Assembly (NCBI GenBank): GCA_017421945.1
Contig: JAFOHD010000067.1
Location: forward strand, 1 to 32,054
DNA length: 32,054 nucleotides
From: Alistipes sp.
Lineage (GTDB): Bacteria; Bacteroidota; Bacteroidia; Bacteroidales; Rikenellaceae
Direction: 5' to 3'
Below the pieces are notes generated by a model, which was not told the origin of the DNA, searched no databases, and saw only the letters and a program-made list of their open reading frames with translations. This document shows positions 8,532 through 16,821 of the stretch, piece after piece. Every line of letters begins with the position of its first letter. The stretch's first letter is position 1. The translations under genes were made by a program, and so were the position numbers.

Positions 8532-8571
8532 AAAATAGAGAGCCGCATCAAATGATGCGGCTCTCTATTTT
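8532..8571. terminator. Bidirectional terminator between the acyl-CoA ligase and transglycosylase genes
   Basis: A long inverted repeat (arms 8532-8550 and 8553-8571, core AGAGAGCCGCAT) carries a T-run on the 3' side of each strand: CTATTTT on plus and CTATTTTT on minus. It serves both converging transcripts. Confidence 0.88.
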
Positions 8572-8604
8572 CATGCCCTAAGCAATCTTTAACTTCTTAG
8601 ACTC

Positions 8605-8628
8605 AGGCACCGCTCCAAGAGCGAGCCT
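8605..8628. other. Small secondary hairpin downstream of the transglycosylase gene
   Basis: AGGC-AC-CGCTC-CAA-GAGCG-A-GCCT forms a 9-bp interrupted stem, 16 bases past the transglycosylase stop. There is no T-run, so it is not a terminator by itself. Role unknown. Confidence 0.3.
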
Positions 8629-8643
8629 AAATCCAATGCCATA

Positions 8644-9378
8644 TTAGATTTGTTTGTTGGTAACCATCCGGCGATACACATCGTAACGCTTCATAACCTC
8701 ACGCACATACGCTTCGGTCTGTCGGCTGCCTGTAAACTTACCGTGGCGGACCAATTCACTCTCATAAACTGCCGGGTCGGCTTTCTGCTTCAGATAGCGT
8801 GCTACCACCTCCCATGAATTGTAATCCTCACCATTGCTCTTCGCCAAACGGCGCGCATCCGACACGTGGCCTATACCGCCATTGTAGCAAGCAAGAATAA
8901 TACTCATACGATCGTTTGCCGAGGCAGACGGTGATATCTTCAGTGTCTTGTCAATCTGCTTCAGGAGCTTTCCAGCCAGGCGGATGTTAGTCTCCGGGTC
9001 GGCTATACTCTCCTTATCAACATTGAACTGTTTTCCCACGATGGGCATCACCTGCATCAACCCTATGGCACCCTGCTTCGATACAAGATGTGACATGAAT
9101 CGAGATTCGTTGTAGGCGATGGCGCTCATCAATATCCAGTCCTGCCCCTCTTCTGCGCTGATGCGGCGCATCATCTCGTCATATGCCGAGATAACCCACT
9201 GCTGCACCTTTACGCTGTCTTGTGTCGCTGTCTCAGCGACCACATGCTTTGTTGTCTCTACAGTTGGTGCCACCGTCTCGGCTTGCACCAACTCCTCCTC
9301 GTTCAAAATACGAGACTCAAAAATAGTTGCTCCAACTAAAATAAGAACGATCGAAAAAATAATTGTCTTTTTTGACAT
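8644..9378 (-). CDS. Lytic transglycosylase, SLT domain protein (MltF-like)
   Basis: This 244-residue exported protein has an N-terminal membrane segment or uncleaved signal (KKTIIFSIVLILVGATIF), a Thr/Val/Glu-rich linker to about residue 55, then a goose-lysozyme-type SLT domain. The catalytic Glu is E91 in IAYNESRFM, followed by SKQGAIGLMQVMP and the distal ACYNGGIGHV and TEAYVREVM motifs. It would cleave peptidoglycan to 1,6-anhydromuropeptides in the periplasm. It is the last gene of a likely operon after pssA and the Porin_10 gene, 43 bases behind the latter. No peptidoglycan-binding or amino-acid-sensor domain is attached, so it is a compact member. Confidence 0.92.
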   Translation of the reverse strand: MSKKTIIFSIVLILVGATIFESRILNEEELVQAETVAPTVETTKHVVAETATQDSVKVQQWVISAYDEMMRRISAEEGQDWILMSAIAYNESRFMSHLVSKQGAIGLMQVMPIVGKQFNVDKESIADPETNIRLAGKLLKQIDKTLKISPSASANDRMSIILACYNGGIGHVSDARRLAKSNGEDYNSWEVVARYLKQKADPAVYESELVRHGKFTGSRQTEAYVREVMKRYDVYRRMVTNKQI

Positions 9379-9421
9379 AAATGTTTGTATTGCGGGCAGC
9401 TCTCATGTGCCTTACAACACC

Positions 9422-11554
9422 CTAATCATAGAAACTCCACGAAATACCCATCTTAAACATACCCGGATTCTGTGGATAACCCGCAACGGTGAAATACTCA
9501 TCGTTACCAAGCAACCCATTGTTCACGTGCTGGTACTTTAAGAAAATGCGCATTCTCTTCCATTTGGCAGTCACGAAGGCATCAAGATAGGGGTAATTAC
9601 CCAACTGATGGTCGCGCTGGTTGTAGAACGCTGCAAGTGCAGGATTGTACGAAGGTGCATAATACTTGGTATTAAATCGGCCATCGATACCAATCTGCAT
9701 TCGCAACACCTTTTTCTTCTCTACCCAAAATTCGTAGTAGTATGAGAGAAAGGCACTACATAATGGAACGGGAATAACTTCCTGATTTGTGCTCCATTGC
9801 AACAATACCCTGTGGTCAAGATGAAGTCCGCCAATGCGGAAATCTTTGCGAGCATACAAACTCGTCAAACTTATCGCCTCGGACTCCTGCATGACCTGGC
9901 TGCTGGCATCGTAGTAGATTTTATTCGACACCACACCCTGCCATGCGCTGAACTCCAATGCTCGGCTTGGAATCTCAAGCGATACTTTGAAACGGGTTTC
10001 ATTCTCCTTGTCAAAGGAGTTGAACCACACATAGTGGTTCGAGAATAGGTTCTCCTCCCAATATGAGGCAGATTGCTGCAATTGCGAAAATTCGCCTCGG
10101 AGGACAACGGGACGACCTCGGAACTTTGCCGTGAGTGCTATATGAGCATTCAGGTTAAAGTCTCCGCTCCTATATCCAGCTGGGTAATACTTAACATTAG
10201 CACCCCAGTCTGCAAATTGTCTTACCTTACCGCTTACGGCTCCGTATGCATACCATGCTGTCTTTTTATCGACATCATATTTGCCCGACACATAATCATC
10301 AAGCTGAAACTGTGTATATGCATACATATCTACACCAACACCTCCACCCAAACGGCCAACGGCACCATTGCGGTCCCATGGCTGCGCCTCGACAAACAAT
10401 CGATTTGAGATTACACGCTCGCGAATTGAGTCACGCGATTCAGTTGGCGAAATATACCAGTTTTTGTAATATACACCCTTCGTGGGTATATATTCACCTT
10501 TATCATTTATCTCACCTCGCTCGTTGGTGTATTCATCGTAAACATCGGTGTATAGTTTATTCCATGTGTTATACTCAAAGATATGACCTACGTAGATGGT
10601 CGAGAGGTCGGCTAACGAAAAATCGTAATCGGTTACTCGCTGCAACGGAATAGCATAAGCCTGCTTGATGAACACCGAGTTATTACGATAGGAGTTATTT
10701 GCCTTAGCACCTGCCAACTTCATTGGCACACCTGATGGATGCTCATAAGTAGTATCAGCCACAGCCCAGACTCCTACCACACCTCCATTTTCGCGTTGGG
10801 TTATACGGTTGTTAATAAACGCAGCATGCACCGAATAGCGCTTACCTGTGTGAGCCGCCGCCACCGATAGGTTGTGGTTGGTAGTTCGCTGCCAATCATA
10901 CAGACCCTTGGTGCCTCGGGCCTTGTAGTTTACATTGAAGCTTGTTGTTGGCGACACATTATGTGCTGCCGTAATCTCGAAATGTTCCTCCTTGTATCGT
11001 TTTTGTCCCGACTCCAGATATGTAAAGTTAAGGAACGGAGTCTTGGAGTTGTAGAAGGGGACATTATCCATACGATAGGTGTAGGCATCGTAAGATTGTG
11101 CAAACTTGAAATCGGGATTCTGCGAGCGGTCGAAATAGTTAAACGGAAGTGTAGATTGACCCAATCCACCGAGGGTCATATCTCCCACACCCTTAAGCTG
11201 ATAGGGGTAATCAATTCTCCAATTAGCTAAAGTTGTATCAAGTGGCAGAATCTCCACATCATTCATCTGGCGACTTACGTGCCACTTGAAGTTGCGCAAG
11301 GCTCGTATTGAGTCGCTGAAATAGTACGACTCCAATGGTTTGCGTATGCGTTTTGTCTTGGTGCTATCACCCTGCTCGCCATCTTCCCCTTCGGAATTTT
11401 GGGCAAAAGGATTCGCTCCACCCAGCGATACATCCTCACCGCGACGCTGTGCCCTTGCTATGGCTGCTGCATCCAACTGCGCATAAGTCATATCGGGCAG
11501 TAACACGAAGAGCGCCACTGCAACCAACATCATTATGCGAATTGTATGCTTCAT
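9422..11554 (-). CDS. Putative outer-membrane porin, Porin_10 family
   Basis: This 710-residue exported protein has a signal peptide ending near TYAQ (residue 26) and an Asp/Glu/Ser-rich linker (NSEGEDGEQGDSTKTKR). A long series of amphipathic beta strands rich in Tyr, Trp and Asn follows, ending in the outer-membrane signature GISWSFYD. Segments such as YYFSDSIRALRNFKWHV, GGLGQSTLPFNYFDR and TPFLNFTYLESGQKRYKEEHF are typical of the large uncharacterised Bacteroidota Porin_10 proteins. No substrate has been assigned, as far as I know. It lies 14 bases after pssA and 43 before the transglycosylase, so the three look co-transcribed, a mix of phospholipid synthesis and envelope functions. Confidence 0.85.
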   Translation of the reverse strand: MKHTIRIMMLVAVALFVLLPDMTYAQLDAAAIARAQRRGEDVSLGGANPFAQNSEGEDGEQGDSTKTKRIRKPLESYYFSDSIRALRNFKWHVSRQMNDVEILPLDTTLANWRIDYPYQLKGVGDMTLGGLGQSTLPFNYFDRSQNPDFKFAQSYDAYTYRMDNVPFYNSKTPFLNFTYLESGQKRYKEEHFEITAAHNVSPTTSFNVNYKARGTKGLYDWQRTTNHNLSVAAAHTGKRYSVHAAFINNRITQRENGGVVGVWAVADTTYEHPSGVPMKLAGAKANNSYRNNSVFIKQAYAIPLQRVTDYDFSLADLSTIYVGHIFEYNTWNKLYTDVYDEYTNERGEINDKGEYIPTKGVYYKNWYISPTESRDSIRERVISNRLFVEAQPWDRNGAVGRLGGGVGVDMYAYTQFQLDDYVSGKYDVDKKTAWYAYGAVSGKVRQFADWGANVKYYPAGYRSGDFNLNAHIALTAKFRGRPVVLRGEFSQLQQSASYWEENLFSNHYVWFNSFDKENETRFKVSLEIPSRALEFSAWQGVVSNKIYYDASSQVMQESEAISLTSLYARKDFRIGGLHLDHRVLLQWSTNQEVIPVPLCSAFLSYYYEFWVEKKKVLRMQIGIDGRFNTKYYAPSYNPALAAFYNQRDHQLGNYPYLDAFVTAKWKRMRIFLKYQHVNNGLLGNDEYFTVAGYPQNPGMFKMGISWSFYD

Positions 11555-11568
11555 TTTATACCAAACTC

Positions 11569-12282
11569 CTATTTACAACAATTTATTGCCCAGCGAATGG
11601 TTGAAATCACTACATAAAGAAGGATTATTGCAGGCACTGCAAACTTGGTAAACGCAATAATCATTATCGCCGATACAACTATAAACAAGTAACGTAACTC
11701 ATTACCCTTCCATCCGAAACCCTTAAACTTCAGCGCAAACATGCGTATAGGGCTTATGAGCAGACACGCCATGATGATTGAAATCACCAGAATCACCTCT
11801 TTTGACAACACAATATCACCCATCTGTGCAAGCATAGCCAACGACAGGCAGAAAAGTCCATTTGCTGGTGTAGGCAAGCCGCAGAACTCGGTGTGCTGAC
11901 TGTCATCAATATTGAACTTCGCTAATCTCAGCGCCGAGAATGCAACAATTATTAACGTGAGGTAAACGCCGTAATCAACCAAACAATCAGGCAGTTGCAA
12001 GGTTGCGGCAGACTGTGAGTACCAGCAGAACATAGCAACCGACGGAACCAATCCAAACGACACCATGTCAGCCAAAGAATCAAGCTGCACACCTATTGCA
12101 GATGAACTTTTGAGGAGTCGAGCAACAAAGCCGTCAAAAAAGTCAAACACAGCAGAGGCCACCACCAGCCAAAAAGCCAACTTGAAATCAGCATTTGACA
12201 AAAGCGCAATCGTAGCACTCGCACCACACACCAAGTTACCAAGCGTCAGCATGTTAGGTATTGTGAAAAGTCTTATCTTCAT
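11569..12282 (-). CDS. pssA: CDP-diacylglycerol--serine O-phosphatidyltransferase
   Basis: This 237-residue integral membrane enzyme joins CDP-diacylglycerol and L-serine to give phosphatidylserine, the precursor of phosphatidylethanolamine. The CDP-alcohol phosphotransferase signature DGx2ARx8Gx3Dx3D is complete: D50, G51, A54, R55, G64, D68, D72. About seven hydrophobic segments follow the family pattern. I start at ATG 12282 (MKIRLFTIPNMLT). The open frame runs 33 bases further upstream, but the predicted -7 box at 12320-12313 places the transcript start near 12306, inside that extension. It heads the set with the Porin_10 and transglycosylase genes and is divergent from manC. Confidence 0.95.
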   Translation of the reverse strand: MKIRLFTIPNMLTLGNLVCGASATIALLSNADFKLAFWLVVASAVFDFFDGFVARLLKSSSAIGVQLDSLADMVSFGLVPSVAMFCWYSQSAATLQLPDCLVDYGVYLTLIIVAFSALRLAKFNIDDSQHTEFCGLPTPANGLFCLSLAMLAQMGDIVLSKEVILVISIIMACLLISPIRMFALKFKGFGWKGNELRYLFIVVSAIMIIAFTKFAVPAIILLYVVISTIRWAINCCK

Positions 12283-12312
12283 ATTTTTTACAAAATCCGC
12301 TATAATAATTGG

Positions 12313-12320
12313 CAAAGATA
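12313..12320 (-). promoter_or_regulatory. -7 element for pssA
   Basis: On the minus strand this reads TATCTTTG, an exact match to TAnnTTTG, 30 bases before the pssA ATG. Confidence 0.55.
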
Positions 12321-12332
12321 CGAATAATTTTT

Positions 12333-12340
12333 TATCTTTG
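12333..12340 (+). promoter_or_regulatory. -7 element for manC
   Basis: TATCTTTG lies 29 bases before the manC ATG, with ATTG at 12308-12311 as a possible -33 (21-base spacing). It is only 12 bases from the pssA -7 box on the other strand, so the two promoters overlap back to back. Confidence 0.55.
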
Positions 12341-12369
12341 TGTAATTCTTAAAAAATCTTTTTATATAT

Positions 12370-13443
12370 ATGGTAAAAAATAGCTATTGCATCATTATGG
12401 CAGGCGGTGTTGGTGCTCGTTTCTGGCCTCAAAGCCGCAAAACCATGCCAAAGCAGTTTCTAGATATATTGGGCACAGGCAAATCATTCATCCGTTCCAC
12501 CTTTGAGCGTTTTCTGCCCATTGTGCCAGCTGAAAATTTTCTCGTTGTAACCAATCGCAATTACAAGGATTTGGTATTACAACATATCCCAGAACTGAGT
12601 GAGGAGCAGATTCTTTGCGAACCCATAGGTCGCAACACAGCCCCATGCATTGCCTATGCCGCATACTCTTTGCTCAAGCGCAATCCCAATGCTCGGATGA
12701 TAGTTACGCCATCAGACCATCTGGTACTTAACGAGGTTGATTTTCACGCAATTATACGAGAGTGTCTTGATTTCGCCGTAGAGAACAATGCATTGATGAC
12801 CGTCGGCATACAACCTAATCGACCAGAAACAGGATATGGCTACATTCAGAAATCAAACAACGACACCATAAGCCGCGTAAAGTGCTTCACCGAGAAGCCC
12901 AACCTGGAGCTTGCGCAAACATTTGTGGAGTGTGGTGAATTTTTCTGGAATTCGGGTATATTCATCTGGACAGCCGAGGCCATTGTTAAGGCATTTGAAA
13001 GATATCTCCCCGAGCACCACACCCTCTTCCTCAATGCCTCACCTGCTCTTGGCACCGAGCAGGAGGCCGAGGCCATTGAACAGGTATTCTCTGAATGAAA
13101 GGCAATCTCTATCGACTACGGAGTTATGGAGAAGGCCGACAATGTATATGTTCGATGTGGTGATTTCGGCTGGAGTGATGTAGGAACATGGGGGTCGGTT
13201 TACCAGCTCTCGGCAAAGGACCAAAACGAAAATGTCGTGGTTGCAGATGCTTGTTACACCTACTTCACCGAGCGCACTTTCATATCTCTACCAAAAGGTA
13301 AGGTAGCAGTAGTTAATGGACTGAAAGACTTTATTGTAGTAGATACTCCCGATGCGCTTCTAATATGCCCTCGCAGCGACGAACAGAGCATCAAAAATTA
13401 CATTGACGATGTGCGTTTTGACAGTGGTGAAAAGTATATTTAA
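12370..13443 (+). pseudogene. manC: Mannose-1-phosphate guanylyltransferase interrupted by in-frame TGA
   Basis: One reading frame of 357 sense codons plus one internal TGA (codon 243, 13096-13098) encodes a GDP-mannose pyrophosphorylase, which makes GDP-mannose from mannose 1-phosphate and GTP. Before the stop are the nucleotidyltransferase motif MAGGVGARFWPQSR with PKQFLDILG, then TPSDHLV, ETGYGYIQ, CFTEKP and FFWNSGIFIW. After it the same frame continues with KAISIDYGVMEKADNVYV and GDFGWSDVGTWGSVY, including catalytic and sugar-binding residues. Either fragment alone would lack essential parts. TGA is a genuine stop elsewhere here (potB, the serine hydrolase). A nonsense mutation or a consensus base error is most likely. 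The TGA falls where relatives often have Cys. Confidence 0.86.
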
Positions 13444-13468
13444 CAAAGATTGCCACATAACAAATCAT

Positions 13469-13507
13469 GAGGCATTGAGCATAGTTGCTTGATGCCTCTT
13501 GTTTTTT
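13469..13507 (+). terminator. Rho-independent terminator after manC
   Basis: GAGGCATTGAGCA (13469-13481) pairs with TGCTTGATGCCTC (13486-13498) over a TAGT loop, with two wobble pairs, followed by TTGTTTTTT. It lies 25 bases past the manC stop. Confidence 0.85.
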
Positions 13508-13544
13508 ATCACATCAAAGTTTTCGTTTTATCGAAAAAAATACA

Positions 13545-13552
13545 TAAATTTG
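13545..13552 (+). promoter_or_regulatory. -7 element for the OPT-pepT-nadE cluster
   Basis: TAAATTTG fits TAnnTTTG and lies 75 bases before the OPT ATG. It implies a leader of roughly 70 bases that contains a small hairpin. Confidence 0.5.
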
Positions 13553-13570
13553 TGTGATTATTTGCATATC

Positions 13571-13585
13571 CTCTCCTCTGGAGAG
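13571..13585 (+). other. Short perfect hairpin in the OPT gene leader
   Basis: CTCTCC-TCT-GGAGAG forms a perfect 6-bp stem with a 3-base loop, 42 bases before the ATG. No T-run follows. It could stabilise the mRNA or bind a regulator, but a chance occurrence is possible. Confidence 0.35.
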
Positions 13586-13627
13586 ATTTATCCGACATTG
13601 CTAATTATTAATTAAAAATTGAATATA

Positions 13628-15571
13628 ATGGAACAACAGAAACAAAACATTTCTCTTCCCGAAAATGCTTATCGCGAACTCGAGGCAGGTGAGGAGTATA
13701 AGCCACTGATGTCGGCCGATTCGCAACCTGCCGAAGTTACACCATATTCGGTGGGCATGGGTGTGCTGATGGCAATTATTTTCTCTGCAGCTGCCGCCTT
13801 CTTGGGTTTGAAGGTCGGCCAGGTCTTTGAGGCTGCAATCCCTATTGCTATCATTGCAGTTGGTATGGGTACTGTGCTGGGCAAGAAGAACATGCTCGGT
13901 CAGAATGTTATCATACAGTCTATCGGCGCGTCATCAGGTGTGATTGTCGCAGGTGCAATCTTCACGTTGCCAGCACTCTACATTCTTGGTTTGGACGCTG
14001 CATTTTACCAGATTTTTCTCTCTTCTTTGCTGGGAGGTGTTTTGGGTATCGTGTTGCTAATTCCTTTCAGAAAGTATTTTGTAAAGGAGATGCACGGCAA
14101 GTATCCTTTCCCCGAGGCAACTGCAACAACCGAGGTGCTTGTGTCGGGCGAGAAGGGCGGCAATCAGGCGAAGCTGCTTGCTGTGGCTGGCTTGATTGGT
14201 GGTTTGTATGATTTCATTGTAAGCACTTTTGGCGCATGGACTGAGGTAGTATCAACACGCCTTACAGCATTTGGAGCCATGTGCGCTGACAAGTTCAAGG
14301 TTGTATTCTCACTCAATACGGGTGCTGCCGTACTTGGTCTGGGCTATATCATAGGTTTGAAATATGCCGTAATCATCACCGCAGGCTCATGCCTTGTGTG
14401 GTTTTTGATTGTTCCTTTGATTGGTTCAATCTCTCCGGATGCGGCTGCACTCTCGCCCGAGACCATATTTACAGACTATGGTCGTCCCATCGGCATCGGA
14501 GGTATTGCCATGGCAGGTTTGATTGGTATCATCCGTCAGGCCGGCATCATTCGTCAGGCAGTGGGCTTGGCAGTAAACGAATTAGCGTCAAAGAAGGATG
14601 TAAAGGCTACAATCATTGAGCGCACGCAGCAGGATTTGCCAATGAAACTCATCCTCTCGGTGTTGATTGCTGCCCTACTCTCTTGCTGGGTATTCTTCCA
14701 CTTTGGCTTGCTGGGTAATGGTGTGCAGAGCGTTGTTGCGCTGCTGATTGTCTTTGTCATTGCATTCCTCTTTACTACTGTCGCAGCAAATGCCATCGCA
14801 ATCGTGGGTACAAACCCTGTGTCGGGAATGACACTCATGACGCTTATCCTAAGTTCGCTTGTATTGGTTAGCGTTGGATTGAACGGCTCGGAGGGTATGA
14901 CTGCCGCACTCATCATCGGTGGCGTAGTGTGTACCGCATTGTCAATGGCTGGCGGTTTTATCACTGACCTTAAAATCGGATACTGGCTCGGCACAACTCC
15001 TCGCAAGCAGGAGGGGTGGAAGTTCCTCGGCACATTTGTGTCGGCTGCAACCGTAGCGGGTGTTATGCTGGTGCTCAATGACACATATGGCTTTACCGGC
15101 GAGAATGCGCTTGTAGCTCCTCAAGCAAATGCCATGGCGGCAGTTATCCAGCCTTTGATGACCGGTGGCTCAACTCCATGGATTCTCTACTTTATGGGAG
15201 CTGTGCTTGCACTTGTATTGACAGCTATCGGTGTTCCTGCTTTGGCATTCTCTTTGGGTATGTTCATTCCTATGTACCTTAACGCTCCGCTTGTTGTGGG
15301 TGGTTTGATTGCATGGTTTGTTTCAAATCGCTCAAAGGATGAGAAGCTCAACAAGGCTCGCTTTGACCAGGGTACACTCATCGCATCGGGCTTCATTGCA
15401 GGTGGTGCTTTGATGGGTGTGTTGTCGGCCGTATTGAAGTTTATCGGTGTGGAGTGGTTTATGACAGAGTGGGCCGCCACAAAGAGTGCCGAGTGGTTGG
15501 GACTTGTGATGTATATTGTACTCATCATATACATGACATGGCACACTATGCGAGCTAAAAAGGAAGATTAA
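13628..15571 (+). CDS. OPT family oligopeptide transporter
   Basis: This 647-residue polytopic membrane protein of the OPT/YSL superfamily imports small peptides or metal-chelates with proton symport. After a soluble N-terminus, about 14-16 hydrophobic segments run from TPYSVGMGVLMAIIFSAAAAFLGLKVGQ to LGLVMYIVLIIYMTWH. Typical OPT motifs are KEMHGKYPFPEATATTEVLVSGE, SIGASSGVIVAGAIFTLPA and NPVSGMTLMTLILSSL. I start at ATG 13628, since the frame opens slightly earlier only at a TTG (13619). The next gene, 26 bases away, is peptidase T, which supports a peptide substrate over a siderophore, but this is inference. Confidence 0.93.
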   Translation: MEQQKQNISLPENAYRELEAGEEYKPLMSADSQPAEVTPYSVGMGVLMAIIFSAAAAFLGLKVGQVFEAAIPIAIIAVGMGTVLGKKNMLGQNVIIQSIGASSGVIVAGAIFTLPALYILGLDAAFYQIFLSSLLGGVLGIVLLIPFRKYFVKEMHGKYPFPEATATTEVLVSGEKGGNQAKLLAVAGLIGGLYDFIVSTFGAWTEVVSTRLTAFGAMCADKFKVVFSLNTGAAVLGLGYIIGLKYAVIITAGSCLVWFLIVPLIGSISPDAAALSPETIFTDYGRPIGIGGIAMAGLIGIIRQAGIIRQAVGLAVNELASKKDVKATIIERTQQDLPMKLILSVLIAALLSCWVFFHFGLLGNGVQSVVALLIVFVIAFLFTTVAANAIAIVGTNPVSGMTLMTLILSSLVLVSVGLNGSEGMTAALIIGGVVCTALSMAGGFITDLKIGYWLGTTPRKQEGWKFLGTFVSAATVAGVMLVLNDTYGFTGENALVAPQANAMAAVIQPLMTGGSTPWILYFMGAVLALVLTAIGVPALAFSLGMFIPMYLNAPLVVGGLIAWFVSNRSKDEKLNKARFDQGTLIASGFIAGGALMGVLSAVLKFIGVEWFMTEWAATKSAEWLGLVMYIVLIIYMTWHTMRAKKED

Positions 15572-15597
15572 GTAATAATATATAAACACTTAATAAC

Positions 15598-16815
15598 ATG
15601 GAACTTAAAGATAGATTTTTGAAATATGTGTCGTTTGACACCCAATCAGACGAGAACAGCACAACATTTCCTTCGACCGACAAGCAGCTGGTGTTGCTGA
15701 ATTATTTAGCCGACGAGATGCGCTCGCTCGGCATGGTGGATGTTACGGTCGATAAATATGGGTATGCGATGGGCACAATTCCAGCATCCAAAGGTTATGA
15801 GAACGCTCCCGTTATCGGCTTCATATCTCACGTTGATACATCCCCCGACATGAGTGGCAAGGATGTTAAGCCACACATTATAGAGTGCTACGATGGCGAG
15901 GACATTCAGCTCAATGCTTCGCTCACGATGAAGGTTGCGGAGTTCCCCGAATTGAAGGATTTTATCGGTCACACCTTGATTCACACCGATGGCACTACCC
16001 TTCTGGGTGCTGACGACAAGGCTGGTTGTGCCGAGATTATGACCGCAGCAGAGTATTTGATGTCACACCCCGAAATCAAGCACGGCAAGATTCGTCTGGG
16101 CTTCACTCCCGACGAGGAGATTGGTCGCGGCGTTGATTACTTTGATGTGGCCACATTCGGTGCCGACTTTGCATATACCATGGATGGAAGTGTCGAGGGC
16201 GAGCTGGAGTATGAGAACTTCAATGCCGCATCTGCAACAATTGAGATTCAAGGTCGCAACGTACACCCAGGCTATGCCAAGGATAAGATGATTAACGCCA
16301 TTCAGGTAGCATGTGAGTTAAATGCTTTGCTTCCCGCGGTTCAGCGACCAGAATACACCACCGGTTATGAAGGCTTCTTCCACTGTGTGGGCTTCAATGG
16401 CACGGTTGAAAATGCGAAGTTGTCATACATCATACGCGACCACGACAGCGAGAAGTTCGAACAGAAGAAGGTGATGATGTGGAGTTGTGTGGATTTGTTA
16501 CAGAAGCGTTATGGCGAGAGTGTACTGAAACTCACACTCAAAGACCAATACTTCAACATGCGCAAGATGGTTGAACCACATCCGCAGGTTATCGAGAAGG
16601 CTGTGGAGGCTATGCGCATGGCCGACGTGGAGCCCAAAATCAAGCCTATACGCGGAGGTACCGATGGCGCTCGACTGTCGTTTATGGGACTCCCCTGCCC
16701 TAATATCTTTGCAGGCGGCATGAATTTCCACGGCAAGTTTGAGTATTGCTCGTTGCAGACCATGCAGAAGGCTACACAAGTAATTATTAATCTGGCTCAG
16801 TTGTGGGCAAAATAA
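15598..16815 (+). CDS. pepT: Peptidase T (tripeptide aminopeptidase)
   Basis: This 405-residue M20B metallopeptidase removes the N-terminal residue from tripeptides in the cytoplasm. The di-zinc site motifs are all present: ISHVDTSPD (His and catalytic Asp), GADDKAGCAEI (bridging Asp), FTPDEEIGRG (catalytic Glu pair), MDGS and a C-terminal NFHGKFEY His. The substrate-binding KPIRGGTDGARLSFMGLPCPN is intact. The dimerisation insert (ENFNAASATIEIQGRNVHPG) is also standard. It lies 26 bases after the OPT transporter and 6 before nadE, with no terminators, so peptides entering by OPT could be hydrolysed here. No anomalies are seen. Confidence 0.97.
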   Translation: MELKDRFLKYVSFDTQSDENSTTFPSTDKQLVLLNYLADEMRSLGMVDVTVDKYGYAMGTIPASKGYENAPVIGFISHVDTSPDMSGKDVKPHIIECYDGEDIQLNASLTMKVAEFPELKDFIGHTLIHTDGTTLLGADDKAGCAEIMTAAEYLMSHPEIKHGKIRLGFTPDEEIGRGVDYFDVATFGADFAYTMDGSVEGELEYENFNAASATIEIQGRNVHPGYAKDKMINAIQVACELNALLPAVQRPEYTTGYEGFFHCVGFNGTVENAKLSYIIRDHDSEKFEQKKVMMWSCVDLLQKRYGESVLKLTLKDQYFNMRKMVEPHPQVIEKAVEAMRMADVEPKIKPIRGGTDGARLSFMGLPCPNIFAGGMNFHGKFEYCSLQTMQKATQVIINLAQLWAK

Positions 16816-16821
16816 TACACA

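Noticed and set aside
12283..12315. Upstream in-frame extension of pssA
   Set aside because: The predicted transcript start (about 12306) falls inside it, and MKIRLFTIPNMLT is a typical PssA start.
13096..13131. Selenocysteine insertion or a genome-wide TGA reassignment in manC
   Set aside because: TGA ends potB and the serine hydrolase normally, so the code is standard. The downstream hairpin is modest and lies in strongly conserved codons. No known selenoprotein in this family comes to mind. Kept only as a low-probability alternative.
14554..15084. Open frame opposite the OPT transporter gene
   Set aside because: Ser/Thr/Pro-rich translation is typical of the antisense of a membrane protein gene; no independent signal.
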